A stretch of DNA of 41,880 nucleotides from Bacteroidales bacterium (GTDB lineage: Bacteria > Bacteroidota > Bacteroidia > Bacteroidales > JAIOZK01). The notes below the pieces were generated by a model. It saw only the letters and a program-made list of their open reading frames with translations. It searched no databases and was not told where the DNA came from. Both the position numbers and the translations under genes were made by a program. Positions 9,192 to 17,429 of the stretch are shown here, piece by piece (positions within the stretch are counted from its first letter, which is position 1; every line of letters starts with the position of its first letter). The stretch spans positions 1-41,880 of the forward strand of contig JAIPBS010000036.1 in NCBI GenBank assembly GCA_021738625.1, written 5' to 3'.

Positions 9192-12100
9192 TCTTGTGCT
9201 CCTTTCTGATTCTGCCATAGAAAACGATGGGAATGATGAATAAATTAAAGACGGTTGCAGTAAGCAGGCCGCCCAGGATTACGATGGCCATTGGACTTTG
9301 TATTTCATTGCCAGGCAGATCGCCGTTTACTGCCAGCGGGATCAGGGCGAGTGCTGCAGAGAGTGCCGTCATTAAAATGGGATTGATCCTGTCGAGCGAT
9401 CCTTTTACAATAACATCCTTGGGATTCTTTTTTTCATTTTGAATGCTGAGGTATCTCGAAACCAATAGGATACCGTTTCTTGTGGCGATCCCGAAGAGTG
9501 TGATAAACCCGATGATGGAGGGGATGCTGATCACATCCGAAGTGATCCATATAGCGAAGACGCCCCCGATGAGTGCCAGGGGCAGGTTGAGCAATATGAT
9601 GGCTGCAACCTTTGTATTTTTGAATTCCTGGTACAGAATCAGAAAGATCAGGATGATAGCACCGATGGATGTTATGAACAGGGTTCTGGATGCCCTGCTT
9701 TCACTTTCAAATTGCCCCCCATATTCCACGAAATAACCTTCGGGAAATTCGACATTTTTATCAACTCTCGTGCGGATATCATTCACAACGCTTCGCAGGT
9801 CACGGCCCGAGACATTGGCTGAGATCACGATCTTGCGCTGAACATCTTCGCGGTTAATACTGTATGGCCCCGATGAGGATTTGATTTCAGCTACCTGTTG
9901 CAGTGGGATTTTTTTACCATTGCCCGCATCGATCATAATCTGCCTGATCGATTCGATATTATCCCTGTAACTTTTTTCAAACCTCACGATCAGATCGAAC
10001 TTTTTCTCTCCCTCAAAAACATCGGATACCTTGAGTCCACCCATTCCGGCGCTTACCAGGGTGTTGAATTCATGGACCGGGATGCCGTATCGTGCCAAAA
10101 GCGCTCTTCTGGGCCTGATCTGAATTTGCGGTGTTTCTACCTGTTGTTCTACAAAAAGGTCTACCACACCCGGAGTGCCTTCGATATTGCTTTCAATGTT
10201 TTTAGCCAGGGTGTACATCTTCCGGAGGTCCTTGCCAAATAATTTGATGGCAATGTTCGATCTGGTGCCTGAAAGCATATGGTCGATCCTGTGGGTGATG
10301 GGTTGCCCCACCTCAATGATCACGCCGGGGATTTTGTTAAGGCGGCTTCGTACATCCGCCAGGAATGCTTCCCTTGACCGGTCTTCCAACTCAAACGGTA
10401 CTTCGATCTCAGAAACATTGGCGCCGAAAGAATGTTCAGCCAGTTCGGCCCTTCCTGTTTTTCTGGAAGTGGTGATCACTTCGGGAATTTCAAGCAAGGT
10501 TTCCTCAGCCTCTTTCCCGATCCTGTCCGATTCATCTATGGCCACACCGGGGTATGTGGCCACATTGATGGCCAGGGAGCCTTCGTTGAAAGGAGGAAGA
10601 AAAGTCCGGCCAAAGGAGATCAGTAAAACGATTGCAAATGCAAACAAGGCAATTGTTCCCAATAAAATACTTTTCCGGAATTTCAATGCACCCAGCAGGG
10701 CTTTTTCGTAATTCTTCTTGATTGTTCTGACAAAACGATTGTCCTGTTTTTGTTTCAGCAAAGTTTTTTCATTGGTTAGCAGATAACTACAAAGTACCGG
10801 TGTAAGTGTTACCGCCACGATCAGGGAAGCAAAAAGGGAGACAATGAAGGCAATACCGAGGGGTTTGAGCATGCGGCCTTCCATCCCGCCAAGGAAGAAT
10901 AAGGGTATAAAAGCAACCAGGATGATGAAGGTGGCATTTAGGATGGATGCCCTTATCTCCACCGAGGCATCATAAATTACCGGAAGCCACTTGCGCCGTT
11001 CTTCCAATGGTTTTCTCACATTCTCCTTAAGTCTTTTGTACACATTTTCCACATCAATGATGGCATCATCCACAATGGCCCCGATGGCAATGGCCATGCC
11101 TCCCAGGCTCATGGTATTGATGGTAAGGCCCATTAACTTCAGGCTGATCACCGAAACCAGAAGGGACAGGGGGATTGCCAGCACAGAAATAAATGTGGTT
11201 CGGACATTCATCAGGAAGATGAACAATATGATGACCACAAGGATGGCCCCTTCAACGAGGGCTTTCTGAACATTATCCACGGCCACATTGATGAAATCGG
11301 CCTGTTCGAAAATATTCTGATGGATGTTTACGGAAGCCGGAAGTTTTCTCTCCAGATCCTCGATTACTTTGTTAATCCTTTCGGTAAGCTTGAGGGTATT
11401 TACATCGGGTTGTTTGTTAACCGTGATGACCACAGCCGAGTTGCCTTCGTACGATCCTTTCCCGATTACCGGGGCGGAGGCTTCTTCTATGTTGGCAATA
11501 TCCCTGATCAGCACCGGATGGTTGTTATGAACTTTAACTACGTTGTTGCCTATTTCTTCTTTATCGGATGTTCGTGCAATGCCACGGATCAAATAACGGT
11601 TGGCATGTTCTTCGATAAAGCTCCCGGATGAATTGTTGTTGATGCTCCGGCTGGCAGCGATCAATTCCTGCAGTGAGACATCAAAATATTTCATTTTATG
11701 CGGGTCTGCAAGGATCTGGTACTGCTTCGGCTCACCCCCGATTATGGTTACCTGCGCAATTCCGGGAATTGAGAGCAGGCTGGTTCGAATATCCCAGTCG
11801 GCCATGGTGCGTAACTCCATTTCACTCAGTGAATCGGAGGTAATGCTGAAAATGAGAATCTCACCCAGCAGGGATGTTTGGGGGGCCAGTACGGGTTTGT
11901 CCACATGGTCGGGCAGGGCTTCATTTACTGTGGCCAGCCGTTCGGTGATGGTCTGGCGCGCCTCGTAAATATCTGTGCCCCATTCGAACTCTGCCCAGAC
12001 GATAGAGAATCCCATGGACGAGGAGGAACGTACCCTTCTCATATTGTTTGCCCCGTTTATAGCAGTTTCAATGGGAAAGCTGACCAATCGTTCCACCTCC

Positions 12101-12276
12101 TCGGGTGCCATGCCGTGTGCTTCGGTCATGATCACCACGGTAGGTGCATTCAGGTCGGGGAAGATGTCGATGTCCAGCTCGCGGAGAAGATAGATCCCTG
12201 AACCTAGCACCAAAAGAGTAGTAGCCAGGATGATGAGCCGGTTATATAATGAAAACTTAACAAGTTTATTAATCAT
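9181..12276 (-). CDS. czcA: Heavy-metal efflux RND transporter, CzcA/CusA family
   Basis: This 1031-residue protein has the full HME-RND layout: a first membrane helix (LIILATTLLVLGSGIYLL), FPDLNAPTV, two large periplasmic loops and two sets of membrane helices. The TM4 motif GGMAIAIGAIVDDAIIDVEN holds acidic residues D403, D404, D408 and E410. By eye it is closer to CusA (Cu/Ag) than to CzcA, because the position of CzcA Asp402 is Ala. However, the site of a CusA metal-binding Met (GPSM) reads GPYS here, so metal specificity stays open. It uses proton flow to export metal through the adaptor and outer-membrane factor encoded beside it. It starts 18 bp after the adaptor stop and overlaps the next gene. 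The gene symbol is a family label. Confidence 0.93.
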   Translation of the reverse strand: MINKLVKFSLYNRLIILATTLLVLGSGIYLLRELDIDIFPDLNAPTVVIMTEAHGMAPEEVERLVSFPIETAINGANNMRRVRSSSSMGFSIVWAEFEWGTDIYEARQTITERLATVNEALPDHVDKPVLAPQTSLLGEILIFSITSDSLSEMELRTMADWDIRTSLLSIPGIAQVTIIGGEPKQYQILADPHKMKYFDVSLQELIAASRSINNNSSGSFIEEHANRYLIRGIARTSDKEEIGNNVVKVHNNHPVLIRDIANIEEASAPVIGKGSYEGNSAVVITVNKQPDVNTLKLTERINKVIEDLERKLPASVNIHQNIFEQADFINVAVDNVQKALVEGAILVVIILFIFLMNVRTTFISVLAIPLSLLVSVISLKLMGLTINTMSLGGMAIAIGAIVDDAIIDVENVYKRLKENVRKPLEERRKWLPVIYDASVEIRASILNATFIILVAFIPLFFLGGMEGRMLKPLGIAFIVSLFASLIVAVTLTPVLCSYLLTNEKTLLKQKQDNRFVRTIKKNYEKALLGALKFRKSILLGTIALFAFAIVLLISFGRTFLPPFNEGSLAINVATYPGVAIDESDRIGKEAEETLLEIPEVITTSRKTGRAELAEHSFGANVSEIEVPFELEDRSREAFLADVRSRLNKIPGVIIEVGQPITHRIDHMLSGTRSNIAIKLFGKDLRKMYTLAKNIESNIEGTPGVVDLFVEQQVETPQIQIRPRRALLARYGIPVHEFNTLVSAGMGGLKVSDVFEGEKKFDLIVRFEKSYRDNIESIRQIMIDAGNGKKIPLQQVAEIKSSSGPYSINREDVQRKIVISANVSGRDLRSVVNDIRTRVDKNVEFPEGYFVEYGGQFESESRASRTLFITSIGAIILIFLILYQEFKNTKVAAIILLNLPLALIGGVFAIWITSDVISIPSIIGFITLFGIATRNGILLVSRYLSIQNEKKNPKDVIVKGSLDRINPILMTALSAALALIPLAVNGDLPGNEIQSPMAIVILGGLLTATVFNLFIIPIVFYGRIRKEHKNEN

Positions 12277-12294
12277 AGTTCCGAATGTTTTGGA

Positions 12295-13797
12295 TTAATG
12301 AGCATGACCATGTGATGGAAGTTCACCCGACATAGAAGCGAGCTTAACACGGTAGGCCCCTTTGCTGACTACCCAGTCGCCCGGATGCAGCCCCGAGCTA
12401 ATCTCTACCATCCTTCCGTCACTTCTACCGGTTGTGACATCCTGCCTGCGGAAACTTTCACCGCTTACCTGTACAAAAACATAGTGATTGCCTTCCTGCT
12501 CCATGATGGCTGTTTGGGGGATCAGCAAAGCTTTATCATCTTTTATAAACTTCAGGAAAATCTCTGCATAGGTACCGGGAATCAATCGGCCGGGATTTTC
12601 AATCTTGAAAAATACCGGCAGGTAGTAGTTCTCTATGATTGTAGACTCGGTTGTGGAAAGCAATTTACCACCAAGGCTGTCGGTGTTATAGAGGCGGTTG
12701 TGTCCCGCCGTTCTGAAATTAGCCGATTGCAACTGTGAGAGGGCATTGATGTTATTTTGGGGGAGGTCTGCTTTTAATACAAGCTGTTCTGTATTGAGTA
12801 TTTTGGCCAGAATATCGCCCTGTGAAACAAAGGATCCGTTTTCCATCTCCACCATGGAGATCACACCATCGATAGGTGAAGTTATGACCTGTCCGTTATC
12901 CTGAAAATTCCTGCTGATGCTTTCGAAATCCGCTCTGGCATTTTCATACCTGGCTTTCAGCCCGGCAAATTCGCGCCGGGAAATGATCTGATCCGCTACC
13001 AGTTTTTGGGCTCTTCGGAAATCTGTTTCGGCCTTCTCAAAATCTGTTTTGGCCCGAATGTAGCGGGTTTTAATATTTTGACCTGCCAGTCCGCCCGGTT
13101 TGATATAAAAAAGTGGATCCCCTTTTTTAACCTTTTGTCCGGGTAGCATATTATCTCTGCTAAACTCAAGTATCCCGGAGCTGCTGGCAACGAGATTGTT
13201 GTTAGCCGTTGGTAGTGATTGTAGTTTGCCGGAAACTTTCAAAATATCGGCAATGGCCATATTTCTGGCCTGGCTAACACCAAAGTCTGTTTCCCAGGCC
13301 TGTTCTTTCAAAAAGCTTATATCACCTTCTTTTCCATGATTATGTTCATGTTCATGTTCTTCGATGGCTGCTTCACTCTCGAAAATCTCCTGGTCATCAA
13401 TCACAAACTGATCCTTGATGTTCGAATCCTGAAATGAGATGATGATCTTCGCTTTTTCAGCGGCCTTTTCAGGAATATAGCTGGTCAAATATATGCCTGG
13501 CCGGTCAGGTTTTTCAAGTACTTCCCTGTAATTATCCACACCTGATATTTCAAAAATTACTGATTTGGTAAGCAATGGCTTATAATCTGAAAGCCTGGTG
13601 ATATGTATGATGAATTCGGAGGTATCGCCCACAATAAGCGGATCGAATTCCATGAATAATTCGTAATGATCCGAATAGGCTGTGATCATTATGGCTTCAC
13701 TTTCATGTTCTTCATGCTGAACGTTTGCTTGCCTGTTGCATGAATACAATCCAATGACCAGCAACAGGGAAAACAGATAAATAACTTGTTTTATCAT
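12295..13797 (-). CDS. czcB: Periplasmic adaptor (membrane fusion) lipoprotein of metal efflux RND system
   Basis: The 500-residue product begins with a lipoprotein signal (IGLYSC, lipid-modified Cys about residue 20). Residues about 35-130 form an extra N-terminal domain (FMEFDPLIVGDTSEFIIHITRL) of the FixH/YtkA-like kind found in CzcB-type adaptors. A His-rich linker (EEHEHEHNHGKEG) follows, then the standard adaptor order: lipoyl-like half (SSGILEFSRDNMLPGQKVKKGD), helical hairpin, second half (ITSPIDGVISMVEMENG), beta-barrel and membrane-proximal domain. The C-terminus is also His-rich (SHGHAH). It bridges pump and outer-membrane channel and may pass metal to the pump. It lies 18 bp upstream of the pump gene and 83 bp downstream of the small His/Cys protein. 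Confidence 0.92.
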   Translation of the reverse strand: MIKQVIYLFSLLLVIGLYSCNRQANVQHEEHESEAIMITAYSDHYELFMEFDPLIVGDTSEFIIHITRLSDYKPLLTKSVIFEISGVDNYREVLEKPDRPGIYLTSYIPEKAAEKAKIIISFQDSNIKDQFVIDDQEIFESEAAIEEHEHEHNHGKEGDISFLKEQAWETDFGVSQARNMAIADILKVSGKLQSLPTANNNLVASSSGILEFSRDNMLPGQKVKKGDPLFYIKPGGLAGQNIKTRYIRAKTDFEKAETDFRRAQKLVADQIISRREFAGLKARYENARADFESISRNFQDNGQVITSPIDGVISMVEMENGSFVSQGDILAKILNTEQLVLKADLPQNNINALSQLQSANFRTAGHNRLYNTDSLGGKLLSTTESTIIENYYLPVFFKIENPGRLIPGTYAEIFLKFIKDDKALLIPQTAIMEQEGNHYVFVQVSGESFRRQDVTTGRSDGRMVEISSGLHPGDWVVSKGAYRVKLASMSGELPSHGHAH

Positions 13798-13880
13798 GAT
13801 GAAATAATTTAACTTGTTTTATGAAAATGCCTGGCGGTTAGCAATGTTGATAACCGTGAGAAATTAATGGGAAAAAAGGA

Positions 13881-14273
13881 TCATGATAATAGGGGAGGTC
13901 CTCGCAGGCAAATGGCAGAGGCAAAGTAATCTTTAAAGATTTCATTGCTGCCAACCACAACAAAAACCGACAAAATGACCATGTTATAATTTGTCAAATT
14001 GCCGGATGGCAAATAGTTGTCGGAAACCGGGTTTTTTTGTTTTGCAAAAACAAGTTGCTTGTGAAGTAATTCATCACCTTCGCAAAAAGAGCAATGGTCT
14101 GTAAAATGATTACAATTGGATTTTTCAGTAACATGAGCCAATGAAGAACCGGTTTCACAACAATGCTGCTTCTCGCTTTCATGATGATGATTGTGTGCAA
14201 ATATTTCATGAAATAAGAAGCTGAGGTAAAACAGCAATAACAAGCTGGCAAATATTTTGGCTCTATTCTTCAT
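13881..14273 (-). CDS. Small exported His/Cys-rich protein, first gene of the metal efflux operon
   Basis: The ATG at 14273 gives 130 residues; a TTG at 14288 would lie inside the proposed promoter box. A hydrophobic N-terminus (IFASLLLLFYLSFLFHEIFA) is followed by HNHHH and a region rich in His and Cys (KQHCCETGSS, SNCNHFTDHCSFCEG), then a second hydrophobic stretch (NMVILSVFVVVG) and an end ICLRGPPLLS. I do not recognise a named family with certainty. The density of soft-metal ligands, export signal and first position in the pump operon suggest a periplasmic metal binder or sensor. This is inference from composition and context. Confidence 0.72.
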   Translation of the reverse strand: MKNRAKIFASLLLLFYLSFLFHEIFAHNHHHESEKQHCCETGSSLAHVTEKSNCNHFTDHCSFCEGDELLHKQLVFAKQKNPVSDNYLPSGNLTNYNMVILSVFVVVGSNEIFKDYFASAICLRGPPLLS

Positions 14274-14285
14274 TTTGTTGGCCGA

Positions 14286-14310
14286 CAAAAGTAATAAAAA
14301 AATTATTACT
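14286..14310 (-). promoter_or_regulatory. Putative promoter box overlapped by a perfect inverted repeat (candidate operator)
   Basis: On the minus strand TACTTTTG (14293-14286) matches TAnnTTTG, 12 bp before the ATG of the first operon gene. The perfect inverted repeat AGTAATAA-N5-TTATTACT covers 14290-14310 and overlaps the upstream half of that box, where a repressor would block polymerase. No regulator gene is present in the window. The repeat is AT-rich, so chance cannot be excluded. Confidence 0.5.
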
Positions 14311-14390
14311 CATATGTTGTTTAATAGATATTTGCGTTGAGGTTTTAAAAGCAGTGGAGCAAGCTGTTACATAAATCATAATAAATTTCT

Positions 14391-14398
14391 TAAATTTG
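14391..14398 (+). promoter_or_regulatory. Candidate -7 box (TAAATTTG) for crotonase gene
   Basis: This is an exact TAnnTTTG match 28 bp upstream of the crotonase ATG. No clear TTG -33 element is seen. The 153-bp gap is shared with the divergent metal operon. Confidence 0.45.
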
Positions 14399-14426
14399 GT
14401 GCTTGAACCCTTAACCGAGCAGATAT

Positions 14427-15194
14427 ATGGACTATGAAATTTTAAAGATTGAGCTTACCGGTGATATCGCGCTGGTAACCATCAGCCGTCCCAAAGCGCT
14501 GAATGCATTGAACACCCGTTTTTTTGAAGAGATGGCCGCGGCCATCAAGGAGGTTTCTGAAAAACAGGATGTAAAGGTCATGATCATCACAGGCGAAGGC
14601 AAGGCATTCGTGGCCGGGGCCGACATTGCCGAGATGGTGGACAAGGACCAGCAACAGGGAACCGAGTTTTCGAAGATGGGCCAAAAGGTTTTCAGCAGTC
14701 TCGAAAAGATGGAGATACCCGTGATCGCTGCGATCAACGGCTTTGCCCTGGGTGGTGGCCTGGAGCTGGCCATGGGCTGCGACTTCAGGATTGCCAGCAG
14801 CAAGGCCAAATTCGGTCAGCCGGAAGTGAACCTGGGAATGATCCCGGGTTACGCCGCTACGCAACGACTGCCTCGGCTTGTCGGATTGGGCGATGCATTG
14901 TATTTGCTGCTGACGGCGGATATGATCAATGCGCAGGAAGCCCTTCGCATCGGGCTGGTGCAGAAAGTTGTTGAGCCTGAAGAGCTGATGGACAAGGTGA
15001 TGGAAATCGCAAAGACCATCGCTTCCAAAGGTCCCAAAGCCATCCGTAAGGTGAAATATGTGAGCCGGCAGGGCATGCTCTCCGATTTTGACTCGGGCAG
15101 CAGCCTCGAATCCGAGGAGTTCGGCTCCCTCTTCAAAAATGAAGGTGAAGAAGGCATGAGGGCTTTTCTTGAAAAAAGAAAACCGAATTGGTAA
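14427..15194 (+). CDS. Enoyl-CoA hydratase / 3-hydroxybutyryl-CoA dehydratase (crotonase)
   Basis: This 255-residue protein has the length and order of crotonase-fold hydratases. The oxyanion-hole region VAGADIAEM is present, and both catalytic glutamates are in place: E113 in GGGLELAMGCDFRIAS and E133 in FGQPEVNLGMIPG, followed by TQRLPRLVG. It adds water to short-chain trans-2-enoyl-CoA, or the reverse, and probably acts on crotonyl-CoA given the neighbours. The next genes encode the dehydrogenase and thiolase for the following two steps, although a 270-bp repeat-bearing gap separates it from the dehydrogenase. The ATG at 14427 fits the family start. Confidence 0.93.
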   Translation: MDYEILKIELTGDIALVTISRPKALNALNTRFFEEMAAAIKEVSEKQDVKVMIITGEGKAFVAGADIAEMVDKDQQQGTEFSKMGQKVFSSLEKMEIPVIAAINGFALGGGLELAMGCDFRIASSKAKFGQPEVNLGMIPGYAATQRLPRLVGLGDALYLLLTADMINAQEALRIGLVQKVVEPEELMDKVMEIAKTIASKGPKAIRKVKYVSRQGMLSDFDSGSSLESEEFGSLFKNEGEEGMRAFLEKRKPNW

Positions 15195-15198
15195 ACCG

Positions 15199-15395
15199 GA
15201 TGCTGGATAACTGGATGTCGGAGCGAAGCGGAGATCCCAATAGCGTAGCGTATCGGGACTAGATAAATGGATACTAGATACTGGATGCTGGATAAAAGAT
15301 GTTATAAATGGAATGATTGGCAAGCACTATCCATCCAGAATCCAGAATCCAGAATCCAGGATCCAGAATCCAGGATCCAGAATCCAGGATCCAGG
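15199..15395. repeat. Inverted pair of 7-bp tandem arrays without a gene between
   Basis: The left array (15268-15295) has four TGGATAC-like units, with degenerate copies upstream at 15199-15220. The right array (15333-15395) has nine ATCCAGA/ATCCAGG units, the inverse complement of the left. The arms can pair across a 37-nt spacer. Between the inner and outer left copies lies a GC-rich imperfect palindrome (ATCCCAATAGCG...TAGCGTATCGGG). It resembles the borders of the four-helix-bundle cassettes downstream, minus the gene. Confidence 0.8.
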
Positions 15396-15468
15396 ATCTA
15401 TTAACAAAGAAATACACGGTATAATTAGCGATATTAATAACAAGAATCAATTAACAAATAGAAAATTT

Positions 15469-16812
15469 ATGGAATACGCAGAAAGATTAGAAAATGTATC
15501 GGTACTGGGAGCAGCGGGTAAAATGGGGAGCGGCATTTTGCTGCTCACCGCCGTTGAAATGGCAGACCTGAGCCTGTTACCCGAAAACAAAAACAAGGTG
15601 TTTGTATTGAACGCCATCGATGTTTCCCAGCCTGGCCTGAAAGGACTGATGAATTACCTCAGATCGCAGGTCCTTAAAATCGCGGAAAAAAAAACCGTTA
15701 TGCTGAGGAAAATGTATGGCGACCGGGACGACCTGGCAGAGAACCGGGACGTCATCCAGCAATATGTAAATGATGTGATGAGTGTGATCAGGCCGAGCAC
15801 ACGCATGGAGGTGGCCTACGAATCGAAGCTGGTTTTTGAAGCGGTCGCCGAGAACAAGGCGCTTAAGGTGAAGCTTTTCAGACAGATTGATGAAAACAAC
15901 GAAAACAAGCCCTGGTATTTTACAAACACTTCCTCGGTGCCCATCAATGAGATGGAGAAGGAAGCAGGCCTGGAGGGCCGCATCCTTGGGGTGCACTTCT
16001 ACAATCCCCCGGCTGTTCAGAAACTGGTTGAGATCATCAAAACAGAAAACACCCTGGACGAGGTGCATGAGTTTGCACTGGTATATTCCAAAAAACTGCG
16101 CAAGGTGGTTGTTCCTTCCAGCGATTTCGCAGGCTTCATCGGCAACGGACACTTTATGCGCGACGCCCTGCACGGGATCAGGGAAGCAGAAGAACTTTCC
16201 AAAACATACAGCTATCCCGAATCCATTTATATGATCAACAAGGTCGCTCAGGAATACCTGGTGAGGCCGATGGGTATTTTCCAGCTGATCGATTATGTGG
16301 GCATAGATGTGGTGAACTTCATCATGGGCGTGATGAATCCTTATCTGTCCGAAGAAGAATTGCATCATCCCCTGCTAGAAAAAATGCTTGAGCTTGAAGT
16401 GAGAGGCGGACAAAATTCCGACGGTTCACAAAAAGACGGTTTCCTCAAATATGAAAAAGGAAGACCGGTGGCCATATTCGATCCCGACCAGAAAGCATAT
16501 GTCGAGATCAGCGGCATTAAAGATAAATGCGATGAGATATTAGGCCCATTGCCCGGGGAGCAGGTTTCATGGAAAAAAGCCGTGAGATTGAAAGGAGAGA
16601 AAAAGGACGAGGTGCTGACGAAATTTTTCAACGCCCTGAAAAACATGGATACCACAGGCGCCGAAATCGCCATTCGCTACGGAAAACGCTCAAAGGATAT
16701 CGGCAAACAACTGGTCGAAAGCAAAGTGGCCTTCAAGGAAGAAGATGTGAACACGGTGATGCTGACCGGTTTCTTCCATGCGTATGGGCCGATTAATCAG
16801 TTCTTTGATTGA
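15469..16812 (+). CDS. 3-hydroxyacyl-CoA (3-hydroxybutyryl-CoA) dehydrogenase
   Basis: The start at 15469 (MEYAERLENVSVLGAAGKMGSG) gives 447 residues. An upstream in-frame start at 15313 would translate the 7-bp repeat array and is rejected. The Rossmann dinucleotide motif is GAAGKMGSG near residue 15. The 3HCDH signature GVHFYNPPAVQKLVEII and the C-terminal helical domain (PMGIFQLIDYVGIDVV) follow. The enzyme oxidises 3-hydroxyacyl-CoA to 3-oxoacyl-CoA with NAD, or the reverse. It is longer than the usual 280-residue Hbd, with an insertion after the NAD motif (LPENKNKVFVLNAIDVSQPG) and an extended C-terminus. Its stop codon directly abuts an 11-bp repeat array. Confidence 0.9.
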   Translation: MEYAERLENVSVLGAAGKMGSGILLLTAVEMADLSLLPENKNKVFVLNAIDVSQPGLKGLMNYLRSQVLKIAEKKTVMLRKMYGDRDDLAENRDVIQQYVNDVMSVIRPSTRMEVAYESKLVFEAVAENKALKVKLFRQIDENNENKPWYFTNTSSVPINEMEKEAGLEGRILGVHFYNPPAVQKLVEIIKTENTLDEVHEFALVYSKKLRKVVVPSSDFAGFIGNGHFMRDALHGIREAEELSKTYSYPESIYMINKVAQEYLVRPMGIFQLIDYVGIDVVNFIMGVMNPYLSEEELHHPLLEKMLELEVRGGQNSDGSQKDGFLKYEKGRPVAIFDPDQKAYVEISGIKDKCDEILGPLPGEQVSWKKAVRLKGEKKDEVLTKFFNALKNMDTTGAEIAIRYGKRSKDIGKQLVESKVAFKEEDVNTVMLTGFFHAYGPINQFFD

Positions 16813-16900
16813 TTCGATGGTCATTCGATGGAAATTCGATGGAAATTCGATGGTCATTCAATAGTCATTCATTAGTCACTCAATAGTCATTCGATAGAAT
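16813..16900. repeat. 11-bp tandem array, left border of four-helix-bundle cassette
   Basis: Eight consecutive 11-bp units start immediately after the preceding TGA: TTCGATGGTCA, TTCGATGGAAA (twice), TTCGATGGTCA, then TTCAATAGTCA, TTCATTAGTCA, CTCAATAGTCA and TTCGATAGAAT. Units decay towards the gene. Confidence 0.92.
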
Positions 16901-16917
16901 TAAGAATAAAAGAAGCC

Positions 16918-17313
16918 ATGGACCTTAAAGATTTAATAGTTTATCAGATAGCAATGGACATTGGAGAAAAAGTTTGGAATATTGTAAATGAATGGGCGTT
17001 TTTCCCAAAGAACAATATTGGAAACCAGTGGGTGAAATCAGCAGATTCCATTGCAGCAAACATTAGCGAAGGTTTTGGCAGATATCATTTTAAGGACAAA
17101 AAGAACTTTAGCTATTTTGCGAGAGGATCCTTATTTGAAACAACAACATGGTTGGATAAAGCAAAAAACAGAAACCTGGTCGGTGAAAGTGATTACAATG
17201 AATTAACCTCAGTGATAAAAAACCTTGGGGTTAAATTAAACAACTATATCAATTCCATTGGCAGCAGGGGCGATCAATTTTTGCCAACTGATAATCAAAT
17301 GACAACCGAATGA
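16918..17313 (+). CDS. Four-helix-bundle protein (23S rRNA intervening-sequence family)
   Basis: The 131-residue product matches the IVS/S23-type four-helix-bundle family (Pfam PF05635-like): DLIVYQIAMDIGEKVWNIV, then IGNQWVKSADSIAANISEGFGRY and SYFARGSLFETTTWLDKA. Members are encoded in intervening sequences of 23S rRNA genes in Leptospira and Coxiella, and Avd of diversity-generating retroelements shares the fold; the molecular role of stand-alone copies is unclear. The last residues (QMTTE) and the stop are encoded by the right repeat array. The gene is visibly more AT-rich than its neighbours and interrupts a beta-oxidation gene run, which suggests insertion. It is not in a 23S rRNA gene here. 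Confidence 0.88.
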   Translation: MDLKDLIVYQIAMDIGEKVWNIVNEWAFFPKNNIGNQWVKSADSIAANISEGFGRYHFKDKKNFSYFARGSLFETTTWLDKAKNRNLVGESDYNELTSVIKNLGVKLNNYINSIGSRGDQFLPTDNQMTTE

Positions 17314-17374
17314 CCATTGAATGACAACCGAATGACAACTGAATGACAATCGAATGACAACAGAATGACAACCG
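17298..17374. repeat. 11-bp tandem array, right border of four-helix-bundle cassette (inverted relative to left)
   Basis: Seven 11-bp units of the form AATGACAACCG, with variants in the last four positions. The inverse complement, read in register, is TTCGGTTGTCA, which matches the left unit TTCGATGGTCA at 9 of 11 positions. The two arrays are therefore inverted and could pair to hold the gene in a loop. The array overlaps the gene's stop codon. Confidence 0.9.
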
Positions 17375-17429
17375 ATAAAAAAAACCGAAGATAATTGTAA
17401 AGTAATTAAGGAATCAAATAACAATTCAA

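Noticed and set aside
15313..15468. N-terminal extension of the 3-hydroxyacyl-CoA dehydrogenase (start at 15313)
   Set aside because: The extra residues translate a 7-bp repeat array (repeated RIQNP/RIQDP), and the family start matches ATG 15469.
15577..16368. Long antisense reading frame (263 codons) opposite the dehydrogenase gene
   Set aside because: It lies wholly within a well-conserved gene on the other strand and has no recognisable protein features; the same holds for other long antisense frames, such as those at 20942-21808 and 19743-20426.
16918..17313. Intervening sequence within a 23S rRNA gene
   Set aside because: The neighbours are protein-coding genes, and I recognise no rRNA sequence on either side.
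16813..17374. CRISPR array from regularly repeated sequence
   Set aside because: Units are 11 bp, directly adjacent without spacers, and inverted between the two sides; no cas genes are present.
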